A stretch of DNA of 64,000 bases. It comes from CADEGL01 sp050180485 (GTDB lineage Bacteria; Pseudomonadota; Alphaproteobacteria; CADEGL01). The stretch's first letter is position 1, and each line of letters starts with the position of its first letter. The position numbers were made by a program, and so were the translations under genes. The notes under the pieces were generated by a model. The model was not told the DNA's origin, made no database searches, and was given only the letters and a program-made list of their open reading frames with translations. The stretch covers positions 1 to 64,000 of the forward strand of contig JBFXED010000006.1 in NCBI GenBank assembly GCA_050180485.1, read 5' to 3'. Shown here piece after piece: positions 1-6,897 of the stretch.

Positions 1-56
1 GTAGAGGGCTACCTGAGCGGTAGCGGGCGAGCCCCGCCGAATGGCAGGGGTAAGCG

Positions 57-632
57 CTAGATCAGCGAGACTAGCCGGCGCTGGGCGAACGCGTCGGCGT
101 CGATGTAGGTCTGGGTCTGCATGATGGAGCGGTGGCCGGCGAGCTTCTGAACGTCACGAAGGCTGCCGCCCGTCCGGGCCACGAGCCGGGCCGCGCGGGT
201 GATGAAGGTCCGGCGCCCGGAGTGAGATGAGCACCCTTCGAAGCCCAGGCGCCGGTAGAGGGTGTTGAACCAGTTCACGATGCTGTTCGGCGTCATGGCC
301 GGCCCACGCTCCGACTTGACAACGTGCCCAACCATGCTCGAGACGCGCGTCAGCCTGACCAGCGCCCGGCGCAGTTCCGGATGCAACGGAATGCTCCGGC
401 CGGATTTCTTCTTGGCTGCCCGATCCTGGAGCTCGATGGTTCGAGCGATCTCGTGAGTGGCCGTGAGAAGCATTGGCCAGGTCAGCTTGGCGATCTCCCC
501 GGCTCTAAGACCGGCTTTCGCTGACAGAAGAATGATGACGCGATCACGGTCAGGGTGTCGGCCGTGCCTGACCTCGTTTAAGGCCGCCACGACTTGGCGG
601 CGCGATAATACTTTGGCTTGCTTGCCTGCCAT
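57..632 (-). CDS. Small tyrosine recombinase (integrase) of mobile element 1
   Basis: A 191-residue catalytic-domain-only tyrosine recombinase. The first active-site arginine lies in AGLRAGEIAKLTW (about residue 43), the HxxR box is HSGRRTF (about 137-143), and LAGHRSIMQTQTYID supplies the late histidine and the tyrosine nucleophile. The N-terminal core-binding domain of ordinary ~400-residue phage integrases is absent. About four fifths of its residues match the recombinase at 38,021-38,596, and it holds the same position relative to the downstream DprA-like gene. It is transcribed away from the ShosTA-like pair, so the 633-885 gap is a divergent promoter region. It probably moves or resolves element 1. 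The family call is firm; the site it acts on is not visible. Confidence 0.88.
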   Translation of the reverse strand: MAGKQAKVLSRRQVVAALNEVRHGRHPDRDRVIILLSAKAGLRAGEIAKLTWPMLLTATHEIARTIELQDRAAKKKSGRSIPLHPELRRALVRLTRVSSMVGHVVKSERGPAMTPNSIVNWFNTLYRRLGFEGCSSHSGRRTFITRAARLVARTGGSLRDVQKLAGHRSIMQTQTYIDADAFAQRRLVSLI

Positions 633-801
633 TTATGCCTCTTTTTTATTGAGTGTTTGCACAACGGTAGAATAGCATGAAAAGGCTAAATTGTCAATTT
701 TATCAAATACTTATGTTTGAGAAGGCTCAAATATCCGAGATATCGACTTTGCAAAATCCGACAACTAAGCCCCTTTTGGCGGGTGCTAAGAAAAAAGGAT
801 T

Positions 802-816
802 GTTCTCTATTTGTTC
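802..816 (+). promoter_or_regulatory. LexA (SOS) box upstream of DprA-like gene, element 1
   Basis: GTTC at 802-805 and GTTC at 813-816, with seven bases between them, exactly match the alphaproteobacterial LexA site GTTC-N7-GTTC. It lies about 70 bp before the DprA-like start at 886. The same site occurs at 38,752-38,766 before the sister gene, although much of the surrounding intergenic sequence has diverged. That points to selection for SOS control. The binding itself is inferred. Confidence 0.72.
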
Positions 817-885
817 TTAACTAAAATGGCCATCGCCGCGTTGAGCGAGAGGTGTTGACGGATCGCGAACCGGAGTATCGTTGCC

Positions 886-1803
886 ATGACGACAGGGGGA
901 GAGGATCGGATGCGTTTGCTTGCGGCAGCAAATACTGGCCCGGCAAAAGCCCCTATTTCGCCTCGCCTTGAACTTGGCGCCTACGAAGCGCTTTGGCTAG
1001 AGCACGGCGCGACCTTTAAGACAATTGCCGATCGTTTCGCGGTCGACCCAGAAGCCCTTCCATCGGATTTTGTGCCCTCTACAGTAGCGCAGGCGCGAGC
1101 CGGTGAGGTTCTAGCGCTTCTTAAGTCTAAGGGTGTCCACAGATTCGGAATCCGCGTCCACCACGCCGGGGATTACCCACCTCGCCTTCGGGACGCTAAG
1201 TACCCGGTTGAACTTCTGTATTATCAGGGCGCCTGGGAACTTACGGAATTGCGTTCCTTGGCAATCGTAGGCACTAGGAATGCCTCGACAGAGGGAATTG
1301 CGCGGACACAACGACTAGCTCGCGAACTCGTCGAACGAAACTTCACAGTCGTATCTGGCTTGGCAACCGGCATCGATACCGCTGCCCATACTGCGGCTCT
1401 CGACGCTGGCGGTAGAACGATTGCTGTAATTGGGACGCCACTTGGCGACTTTTATCCCAAAGAGAACCGCGCCCTCCAGGAGCGCATCGCTTCAGAATTT
1501 TTGCTGATTTCACAAGTGCCAGTTCTGCGCTATCGGAATCAGAAGCCACCTCAAAACCGGCTGTTCTTCCCAGAGCGCAACATCACGATGAGCGCGTTGA
1601 CGGAGGGAACGATCATTGTCGAAGCCAGTGAGACGTCTGGAACGTTGCATCAGGCAAAGGCAGCGATTCACCAAGGCCGCAAGTTGTTCATCCTCGACTC
1701 TTGTTTTCACCGATCAGACATAACGTGGCCACACCGGTTTGCGGAGCAGGGTGCGATCCGCGTCAAGACCTCCGCGGACATTTGGGATGCCCTCGGCTCC
1801 TAG
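886..1803 (+). CDS. DprA/Smf-family protein, ShosA-like, element 1
   Basis: A 305-residue DprA/Smf Rossmann-fold protein. Residues ~125-290 carry the family signature: LAIVGTRNAST (nucleotide-binding turn), VVSGLATGIDTAAH, TIAVIGTPLGDFYP, FFPERNITMS and EASETSGTLHQA. Housekeeping DprA loads RecA on incoming DNA. A DprA-like protein paired with a phosphoribosyltransferase is instead the make-up of the ShosTA toxin-antitoxin antiphage family, in which the DprA-like partner is the antitoxin. The next gene overlaps this one and encodes a PRTase, so the ShosA reading is preferred. A second possible start, ATG at 910, has a strong GGGGGAGAGG ribosome site. From base 931 onward the sequence equals 38,881 onward. 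A LexA box lies upstream. Confidence 0.85.
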   Translation: MTTGGEDRMRLLAAANTGPAKAPISPRLELGAYEALWLEHGATFKTIADRFAVDPEALPSDFVPSTVAQARAGEVLALLKSKGVHRFGIRVHHAGDYPPRLRDAKYPVELLYYQGAWELTELRSLAIVGTRNASTEGIARTQRLARELVERNFTVVSGLATGIDTAAHTAALDAGGRTIAVIGTPLGDFYPKENRALQERIASEFLLISQVPVLRYRNQKPPQNRLFFPERNITMSALTEGTIIVEASETSGTLHQAKAAIHQGRKLFILDSCFHRSDITWPHRFAEQGAIRVKTSADIWDALGS

Positions 1804-2446
1804 ACTTCTTCGGATTGATGAGACCACGATCAGCGATCACTATCGGCTCCAGCCGAGTGACGAGGTGTACTATTTGTATGAGTACACTTCGGGGCAGAAT
1901 TATCTCTTTGGTGAGACGAACAATCTGATTTCTAATTTAAAAAAGTCGCCAACGCGGGCAAATCGCCCTGCGGAGTATCGACACAAGCTGGATGCAATTC
2001 AAAAGTGCGCACGCGACCTCAGCCATGCGCTAAACCGAGAATGGCTCGATGGAGCCACCCTGGTGCCCGTGCCGCCTTCAAAGGCGCGTGGCACACCGGA
2101 ATACGACGACCGAATTAGTCAGATTTGTAGGGCCATACCTGCATCACCCATTGACGTGCGCGAACTCGTCGTGCAGCGCACTTCCATGGACGCCGCCCAC
2201 GTATCTGGTAATCGCCCATCAGTGGAAGAGCTTCTGGCCGCCTACGAGATCGACGAGGCTCTCACGAGTCCTGCCCCTCTTCGGATCGCGATTGTCGACG
2301 ATGTCGTAACCGCCGGCACACACTATCGAGCGGTGCATACTCTGCTTTCCGGCCGCTTTCCTGGAATTCCGGTAATTGGGGTTTTTATCGCTAGGAGAGC
2401 TTTATCGCAGGATCAAAGATCGCCGTTCGCGGCCATAGATCCTTAG
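1787..2446 (+). CDS. Phosphoribosyltransferase-domain protein, ShosT-like, element 1
   Basis: A protein of about 219 residues with the type I PRTase fold, resembling ComF. It has a VPVPPSKARGTPEYDDR segment and a PRPP-binding loop at IAIVDDVVTAGTHY near residue 170. The ATG at 1787 overlaps the end of the DprA-like gene by 17 bp, implying translational coupling; a longer start at 1739 is also open. In the ShosTA family the PRTase is the toxin and the DprA-like protein restrains it. The gene order here is antitoxin then toxin. Toxicity is inferred from the pairing, not visible in the sequence. Identical to the copy at 39,737. Confidence 0.8.
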   Translation: MPSAPRLLRIDETTISDHYRLQPSDEVYYLYEYTSGQNYLFGETNNLISNLKKSPTRANRPAEYRHKLDAIQKCARDLSHALNREWLDGATLVPVPPSKARGTPEYDDRISQICRAIPASPIDVRELVVQRTSMDAAHVSGNRPSVEELLAAYEIDEALTSPAPLRIAIVDDVVTAGTHYRAVHTLLSGRFPGIPVIGVFIARRALSQDQRSPFAAIDP

Positions 2447-2570
2447 GCCAGGCAGCGGTGACGTTATCCATGACCAGCCGCTATGTGTCGCCCGATCTGG
2501 GGCCAATTAGATCGCTTGCAACCGAAGCTCTCAGAACGAATTGCTAAAGCACTGGCATTACCGGATGGAA

Positions 2571-3032
2571 TCAATCTGATCGCCCACGATTTTTAGCGAC
2601 TTTTTTTCGGTTAATTTCGTCTTGTTCAATTTTGGTTAGGCCGTGGTCCGCCAAAGCAGAACGAAACTGCTTATCACTCCACTTCGATCTATTAGCAAAG
2701 GACAAAACCTTCGCATATCGAATCCTAGAAGTCGGAGTTTCGTCAGCAAAAACTAGCTTAACCAGTCGAGTAAACGCACCTGCGAGTGTACGAGAAGAAC
2801 CGATTTTTTGCCGCTTGCAGATATTTGCGAATGCCCTTTTCCAGTCCACCTTCGATTTCGAGCGGCGGCCTATTTTATAGGCAATGCTGAGCTGCATATT
2901 GAGGCGGGCTCTTTTGCCTCTGATCCCTTTCTTTCCTGAGCGTACCTGCTCTATCTCTGCCATTAGCTCAAGGATTCGTCGCTCTGCTTTCTTAACCTCA
3001 TTGGTAGCTCGTTCAGATTGCGACGTGCTCAT
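2571..3032 (-). CDS. Unknown basic protein of element 1
   Basis: A 153-residue Lys/Arg-rich protein that I do not recognise. The N-terminal ~45 residues look like a charged coiled coil (EVKKAERRILELMAEIEQV). The middle (DWKRAFANICKRQKI) and C-terminal part (SDKQFRSALADHGLTKIEQ) look helical and could bind DNA. It is transcribed towards the PRTase gene and away from the AlpA-like gene, so it may act as the element's regulator across the 3,033-3,132 promoter gap. The base composition is more AT-rich than the core genome. It is identical to 40,521-40,982. Confidence 0.6.
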   Translation of the reverse strand: MSTSQSERATNEVKKAERRILELMAEIEQVRSGKKGIRGKRARLNMQLSIAYKIGRRSKSKVDWKRAFANICKRQKIGSSRTLAGAFTRLVKLVFADETPTSRIRYAKVLSFANRSKWSDKQFRSALADHGLTKIEQDEINRKKVAKNRGRSD

Positions 3033-3132
3033 CTTCGCCCCTAGCTACAACTGATCATCCGCTACGGATCTGCCAGCTGCAAATTTCGCAACTTGTAAAG
3101 CGTCCTCAGGTACATGAAACCTGGAGGCGCAT

Positions 3133-3435
3133 ATGCGCGAACTGAATCCTAAGCAACGTTACTATACGGATGTTGAGGTCGCAGAATATATAAACCAGTC
3201 CGTCAAGACCATTCGGAAATGGCGCCGATGCGGGTACGGCCCGGCGTTCCACAAGTTTGGTCGTTCCGTACGGTACTCCTATGCGGATATTAAAATCTTC
3301 GAACAACAAAATCGCCATATCAACACTAGCTCCAATGCGGATGTTAGTAGGAGAGCTTGTGCTGTTGATCCTCGGGCGGGTGCAGAGCCGATTCAATTCG
3401 CGTCCGTATCGGATGCTGCCAGGAGGGATAAATGA
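3133..3435 (+). CDS. AlpA/excisionase-like HTH DNA-binding protein, element 1
   Basis: A 100-residue protein whose first ~55 residues form a MerR/AlpA-type winged HTH: YYTDVEVAEYINQSVKTIRKW, followed by a GPAFHKFGRSVRYSYADI wing. This is typical of excisionases and of AlpA-type activators in integrated elements. The ATG follows GGAGG (3,123-3,127) at good spacing. Its stop overlaps the next start by 4 bp (ATGA at 3,432), so it is co-translated with the Rep-like protein. Likely roles are excision directionality or control of element replication; which one cannot be read from sequence. Identical to 41,083-41,385. Confidence 0.75.
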   Translation: MRELNPKQRYYTDVEVAEYINQSVKTIRKWRRCGYGPAFHKFGRSVRYSYADIKIFEQQNRHINTSSNADVSRRACAVDPRAGAEPIQFASVSDAARRDK

Positions 3436-4016
3436 GCACCCTCACTTATGCGAAGCGCAAGCGGCTTAAGCAGGAGTTAGAGGGCTGGCTGCAGAAACGT
3501 CGATTCCACGTGTTCCTTACCTTAACCCTCAATACATCGTCCTCAGCGGATGCTGTTTCGAGAAAATTCAAGGCGTGGCTAGCTCAAGTTGATAGATGGC
3601 TGATTGGAAATAACTGGCATAAGGATGCGACTAATTGTGTGTTCGCAGTCGCTGCAGTTGAGCATCTGAACACCAACGCACATTTGCATATTTTGCTTCG
3701 ACTACCTCGACATGCCCGTCATAAATCCCCTCTACGTCAGGCAAAGAAGTATTTTCGATTCTGGACAAAGGTCATCCGTTCCGGAGGGTGCTGCCTATCA
3801 ACCGGACCGGATCAGGGCGCAGTTAGCTACATCCTTAAGTGCGCTACGGATGAAGACGCGTTCAATAGCATCATGTTTTCCAATCAATTTCATGGAAAGA
3901 GCAGAAGAAAATGCCGGCGCAAGACCGCGCGGTATCGAGCTAGAGGGTTTAATTTAGGTGAAAACGTGAATTGTAAAATAATAATTACTCATAAGCCTCG
4001 CTCGCATCGCGAGTGA
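3432..4016 (+). CDS. HUH-endonuclease Rep-like protein, element 1
   Basis: A 194-residue protein with the three motifs of rolling-circle Rep proteins in order. Motif 1 is FLTLTLN (about residue 29). Motif 2 is HLHILLRLP (about residue 84), with the metal-binding His-x-His. Motif 3 is SYILK (about residue 131), giving Tyr-x-x-Lys with the nicking tyrosine. Related proteins start replication of small plasmids and filamentous phages. Together with the recombinase and HTH protein it suggests the element can replicate as a circle after excision. No helicase or capsid genes are present, so a satellite or integrative plasmid-like lifestyle is possible. Identical to 41,382-41,966. Confidence 0.7.
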   Translation: MSTLTYAKRKRLKQELEGWLQKRRFHVFLTLTLNTSSSADAVSRKFKAWLAQVDRWLIGNNWHKDATNCVFAVAAVEHLNTNAHLHILLRLPRHARHKSPLRQAKKYFRFWTKVIRSGGCCLSTGPDQGAVSYILKCATDEDAFNSIMFSNQFHGKSRRKCRRKTARYRARGFNLGENVNCKIIITHKPRSHRE

Positions 4017-4341
4017 TACCGGTACTCAACGAGTGACTGGTAATTGGCACGGATCGCAATCTTGTCGTATCGCTTAACAACATCCGCTGCGGACCTTCTA
4101 CCAATAGATATGTGAATAAGCGACTTGCTGAGAAACTGCGAGTTTCTGTGCTACCTGATGCCATCAAGAGGAAACTTGAAATCGGTCTGGTCGTGGACCG
4201 CTAGCCACTCATCCAATGATGCGCATCCGAGGTATTGCGCCTGATGGCTCTCTATTGATCCTGCTTAAAGCCATTAGTCGTTTTCACGAAAGCTTGGAAC
4301 GAAGATGTGAGCCCCTTAACTCAACATAGGCGAGGTGCTCA
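4017..4341. other. Non-coding gap of element 1
   Basis: No convincing gene is visible. The first 59 bases belong to the block identical with the second element, which ends at 4,075. The rest aligns only patchily with 42,026-42,312. Direct or inverted runs such as ACTCAACGAGTGACTGG and TCGCATCGCGAGTG suggest small hairpins, perhaps a nick site or origin for the Rep-like protein just upstream. No origin can be proven by eye. Confidence 0.35.
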
Positions 4342-4770
4342 ATGAGAGTGGAAACTTCATTCGGATTCGTAATCCTTCCCAAGAAGGAAGAGATAACCTC
4401 ATTATCACTGTTGGATCTCACGGACCGCATTCGCACGGCGGAGAAAGCGAGAACGAGACGGGACGCACGAAACGCCAAATTTATTCGGTCGAAGATGGTT
4501 GCACTCGGACATGCCTACCGCCTGCTTATGTGTGGGATACTAATGGACCGCCAACCAGCCGGGGTTACCCTTGAAGCCGCTTTGGTTAAAGCAATTGTGG
4601 TCCCCGGACCTAGTGAGAGCCGCATTTTCGCCGAGGCCCTGCACGGCGCTAGATTGTTGAAGATCCACCCCGACCAGTTTTTGGCCGGACTAGAGGCAGG
4701 TGACTATGGCTTATTCCGTCGTTGCCGGGATGCTGGTCAAGTAGCCTACAAGAGCCAGCTCAACAAATAG
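4342..4770 (+). CDS. Unknown protein at the end of element 1
   Basis: A 142-residue protein of unknown function. It has a charged N-terminal helix (RIRTAEKARTRRDARNAKF) and a conserved C-terminal half (GPSESRIFAEALHGARLLKIHPDQFLAGL). The counterpart at 42,313-42,741 shares only a little over half its residues, with the same length and spacing. It is followed at once by a strong terminator. Because it is kept in both sister elements, it is a real element gene rather than a chance ORF. AGGTG before the ATG serves as ribosome site. Confidence 0.6.
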   Translation: MRVETSFGFVILPKKEEITSLSLLDLTDRIRTAEKARTRRDARNAKFIRSKMVALGHAYRLLMCGILMDRQPAGVTLEAALVKAIVVPGPSESRIFAEALHGARLLKIHPDQFLAGLEAGDYGLFRRCRDAGQVAYKSQLNK

Positions 4771-4777
4771 GCGACCA

Positions 4778-4803
4778 GCCGGTGTCGGGGTACGACACCG
4801 GCT
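4778..4803 (+). terminator. Hairpin terminator of element 1
   Basis: A perfect 10-bp stem, GCCGGTGTCG (4,778-4,787) and CGACACCGGC (4,793-4,802), with a 5-base loop, followed by a T-rich tract. It sits 7 bp after the 142-residue gene. A different but equally strong hairpin occupies the same place in element 2. Confidence 0.75.
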
Positions 4804-4880
4804 TTGGCTTCTTCTCTCCACCGACCACCGCATGAACCGATTGAACTGGTCTATACGCCAGCCGACAAGATCGGCGCGCT

Positions 4881-4893
4881 ACTCAGTGTGAAA
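4881..4893 (+). repeat. Half copy of the 32-bp dyad site
   Basis: ACTCAGTGTGAAA here equals the left arm of the 13-6-13 dyads found at 23,473, 26,926 and 31,867. The right arm is missing or degraded. It lies where element 1 gives way to the remnant catabolic genes, between converging genes. It may be a damaged recombination site. Confidence 0.45.
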
Positions 4894-4953
4894 TGCGAAA
4901 AATGCGAGGATCGGGAAAGCACTCGGTCCCTGAATTAGCTGGTCGCCCGTCCG

Positions 4954-5318
4954 TCACATATTTGATAGCGCAAACGCGACGCTTTTTATCTGAACATAGT
5001 TCAGTAGTGCATCGCGCCCCTTCTCGCGACCATATCCAGATTGTCCATAACTACCAAAAGGCGTCTCAACTCCACCTGCATACCATTCGTTTATGAAGAC
5101 TTGTCCGACCCGCATACGCTTTGCAGTGGACATTGCTCGTTCCACATCGCGTGTGAATACTCCACCCACCAGACCGTAGGACGTGTCATTTGCAATATCG
5201 ATCGCGTCGGCCTCATCACGCGCTTTTTGAATAACCAAAAAGGGGCCGAATACCTCTTCTTTCGAGATTTTCATTTTTTTGGAGACGTCAGAAAATACTG
5301 TGGGCGCCATAGGCCGAT
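4954..5318 (-). pseudogene. C-terminal fragment of an aldehyde dehydrogenase
   Basis: About 125 residues from APTVFSDVSKKMKISKEEVFGP to the natural end of an NAD-dependent aldehyde dehydrogenase. It keeps the EEVFGP motif and the C-terminal SYGLVGGVFTRD and INEWYAGG segments. The first ~350 residues, including the catalytic cysteine, are missing. Upstream of about 5,300-5,318 the sequence belongs to a permease gene read in another frame, so a deletion fused the two. Neighbours point to a former betaine-aldehyde-type enzyme, which is inference. It cannot be functional. Confidence 0.8.
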
Positions 5319-5576
5319 CAGCGAAAACACCGCCAAACGCAGATTGGTCAGATACCACGCCAGCGCCGTCACGATTAGGATCCAAAACCAGGGCGGCGGA
5401 TAGCTAAGGGCTGAGAAAATCGCGCCATAGAAAAATGTTACGACGATTGAGAAAACCGCGATCGGTCCGTGAAAATTCGCCGTGATGAATAAGACCATTG
5501 CTTCGCCGATGTCTCCTGCGGGAATTTTATAGTTACTACCCACTGTAACCGTACCCCGGTTATCAGCTACATCCAT
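5300..5576 (-). pseudogene. N-terminal fragment of a ProW-like permease
   Basis: About 90 residues resembling the start of glycine betaine/proline ABC permeases (ProW/OpuAB): a PAGDIGEAMVLFITANF opening and two hydrophobic segments, the second WFWILIVTALAWYL followed by RLAVFSLIGLW. The transmembrane core and the EAA loop are lost. The reading frame runs out in the joined aldehyde dehydrogenase sequence. The ATG at 5,576 looks like the native start, with 177 bp to the regulator upstream. The call rests on pattern resemblance and is moderately sure. Confidence 0.55.
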
Positions 5577-5753
5577 CCTCTCTTGCGGCTAACGACTAGT
5601 AAGGCACTACTTTGCCTCCAAAGCGTCGCCAAAATGAGGGCTCGTGCAGCCAGTCCTTCCCCATACGAAAAATGACAATGACATTATGATTTTGTCGAAT
5701 TACGGGTGCACGCTATCGACGATATGAATTTATTATCGATAGTTATTTGGCGC

Positions 5754-6827
5754 TTACAGCATCTTCTGCGGATCTAATGGATTCTGGAACGGGTGTAGAT
5801 CATAAAGCGGCGAAAGAACGCCAGGGTCGCGCAGAGGCGGTTGTAGTCCGCGGCGGTCGTTCGCCGGTGCGATGCGGAAAATCTTTCGGTAGTTCTGGGA
5901 AAATTGCGAGTAACTGCTGAATCCGCAGGCTTCGCTGATGCTGCCCAGATCCATAGTCGTGGATTTCAGAAGCTTTCGCGCGCGCGCAAGGCGGATCATC
6001 CGGTAGTGATTTGCGGCTGTCGCCGAAAAAGACAGTCGAAACAGCCGATCCAAATGTCGTCGCGAGACACAGAGACGAGCCGCCAGGTCTGCGATCTCGA
6101 CCGGCGCGTTGATTGTCTGCTCCATGATGCTGCACGCATCACGCACCGTCTGCGGAAGCTTATTGTGGACCGAAGTGAACAAGTCGTACTGCGGCTCGCT
6201 CGGATCCCGTAGATACGGAAAAGCGATCATGCTAGCCACGCGCGTAGCGACATCGCGACCCAGTCGCGTGCCGACTAACCGCAACATCATGTCGACAGAG
6301 CTAATCCCACCCGCGCAGGTCATCCGGTTCTCGGAGAACGTGTAGATCTTCTTCTCGAACCGCACATCCGGGAATAACTGCGAATAGAGCGGAAGGCTAT
6401 TAAAATGGGCCGTCGCCGGATGCCCTGTCATGAGGCCGGCGCGGGCCAGGTGATAGACGCCCGTCTCCATAGCGCCCAAACATTTTCCGAAACGGGCGAA
6501 CCGCCGCAGAAGCTTTTGCGTGTCCCGGTTCTCATACTTGTGAGGTTTGAAACTACCGCAAACCAGAAGCGCATCAAAATCGTCAAGATCGCCCAGATGC
6601 ACCTCGGCAGTGAGCGGGATGCCGTTGCTCGATGGAACCGAGGGGACTGTGTCGTGAACGAGCGTCCATCCAAATGGCGGGGTATCGTGAACGGAATTGG
6701 TGACCCGGAGTGTTTCGATCGCCGAAACGACACTCAGCAACGAGAACTCCGGCAACAGCAGGAATGCGACGCGATACACGGCGATCGGCTCTCCAACGGC
6801 CAAAAGGGCCGTGTTGCAGACGGTCAC
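5754..6827 (-). CDS. GlxA-type AraC-family regulator (DJ-1/PfpI plus HTH)
   Basis: A 357-residue transcription factor. Residues ~18-190 are a DJ-1/PfpI-like domain (VAFLLLPEFSLLSVVSAIE, CGSFKPHKYEN). Residues ~235-330 are an AraC double HTH ending in SISEACGFSSYSQFSQNYRK. This architecture is that of GlxA, CdhR and GbdR, the last two being regulators of carnitine and glycine betaine breakdown. The adjacent ProW-like and aldehyde dehydrogenase remnants and the DgcA-like enzyme fit such a role. The effector is not known. The ~30 C-terminal residues after the HTH domain are Pro/Leu-rich and look unconserved. Confidence 0.85.
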   Translation of the reverse strand: MTVCNTALLAVGEPIAVYRVAFLLLPEFSLLSVVSAIETLRVTNSVHDTPPFGWTLVHDTVPSVPSSNGIPLTAEVHLGDLDDFDALLVCGSFKPHKYENRDTQKLLRRFARFGKCLGAMETGVYHLARAGLMTGHPATAHFNSLPLYSQLFPDVRFEKKIYTFSENRMTCAGGISSVDMMLRLVGTRLGRDVATRVASMIAFPYLRDPSEPQYDLFTSVHNKLPQTVRDACSIMEQTINAPVEIADLAARLCVSRRHLDRLFRLSFSATAANHYRMIRLARARKLLKSTTMDLGSISEACGFSSYSQFSQNYRKIFRIAPANDRRGLQPPLRDPGVLSPLYDLHPFQNPLDPQKML

Positions 6828-6897
6828 ACCTGGAAACGCTTGATCCTAACTTTCCAATACTATACGCGCCGCAGCCGAGAGAACAGCACCGGCCAGC

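Larger units (their letters stand above)
931..4075 (+). repeat. 3,145-bp direct repeat, copy 1
   Basis: This stretch appears identical to 38,881-42,025 (constant offset 37,950), judged by line-by-line reading and identical translations in all frames. It covers nearly all of the DprA-like gene, the PRTase, the basic protein, the HTH protein and the Rep-like protein. Outside it the two elements stay syntenic but diverge sharply on both sides. Confidence 0.88.

Noticed and set aside
886..1803. Housekeeping dprA for natural transformation
   Set aside because: It is duplicated in mobile elements, overlaps a PRTase gene, and lies behind a LexA box. The ShosA-like reading fits better.
931..4075. 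Insertion sequence or composite transposon
   Set aside because: No transposase (DDE, IS200 or serine type) and no terminal inverted repeats were seen. The ends of the identical block fall inside a gene and inside a gap.
3985..4167. 60-residue minus-strand frame
   Set aside because: It is not kept in the sister element, where the sequence diverges, and it has no ribosome site.
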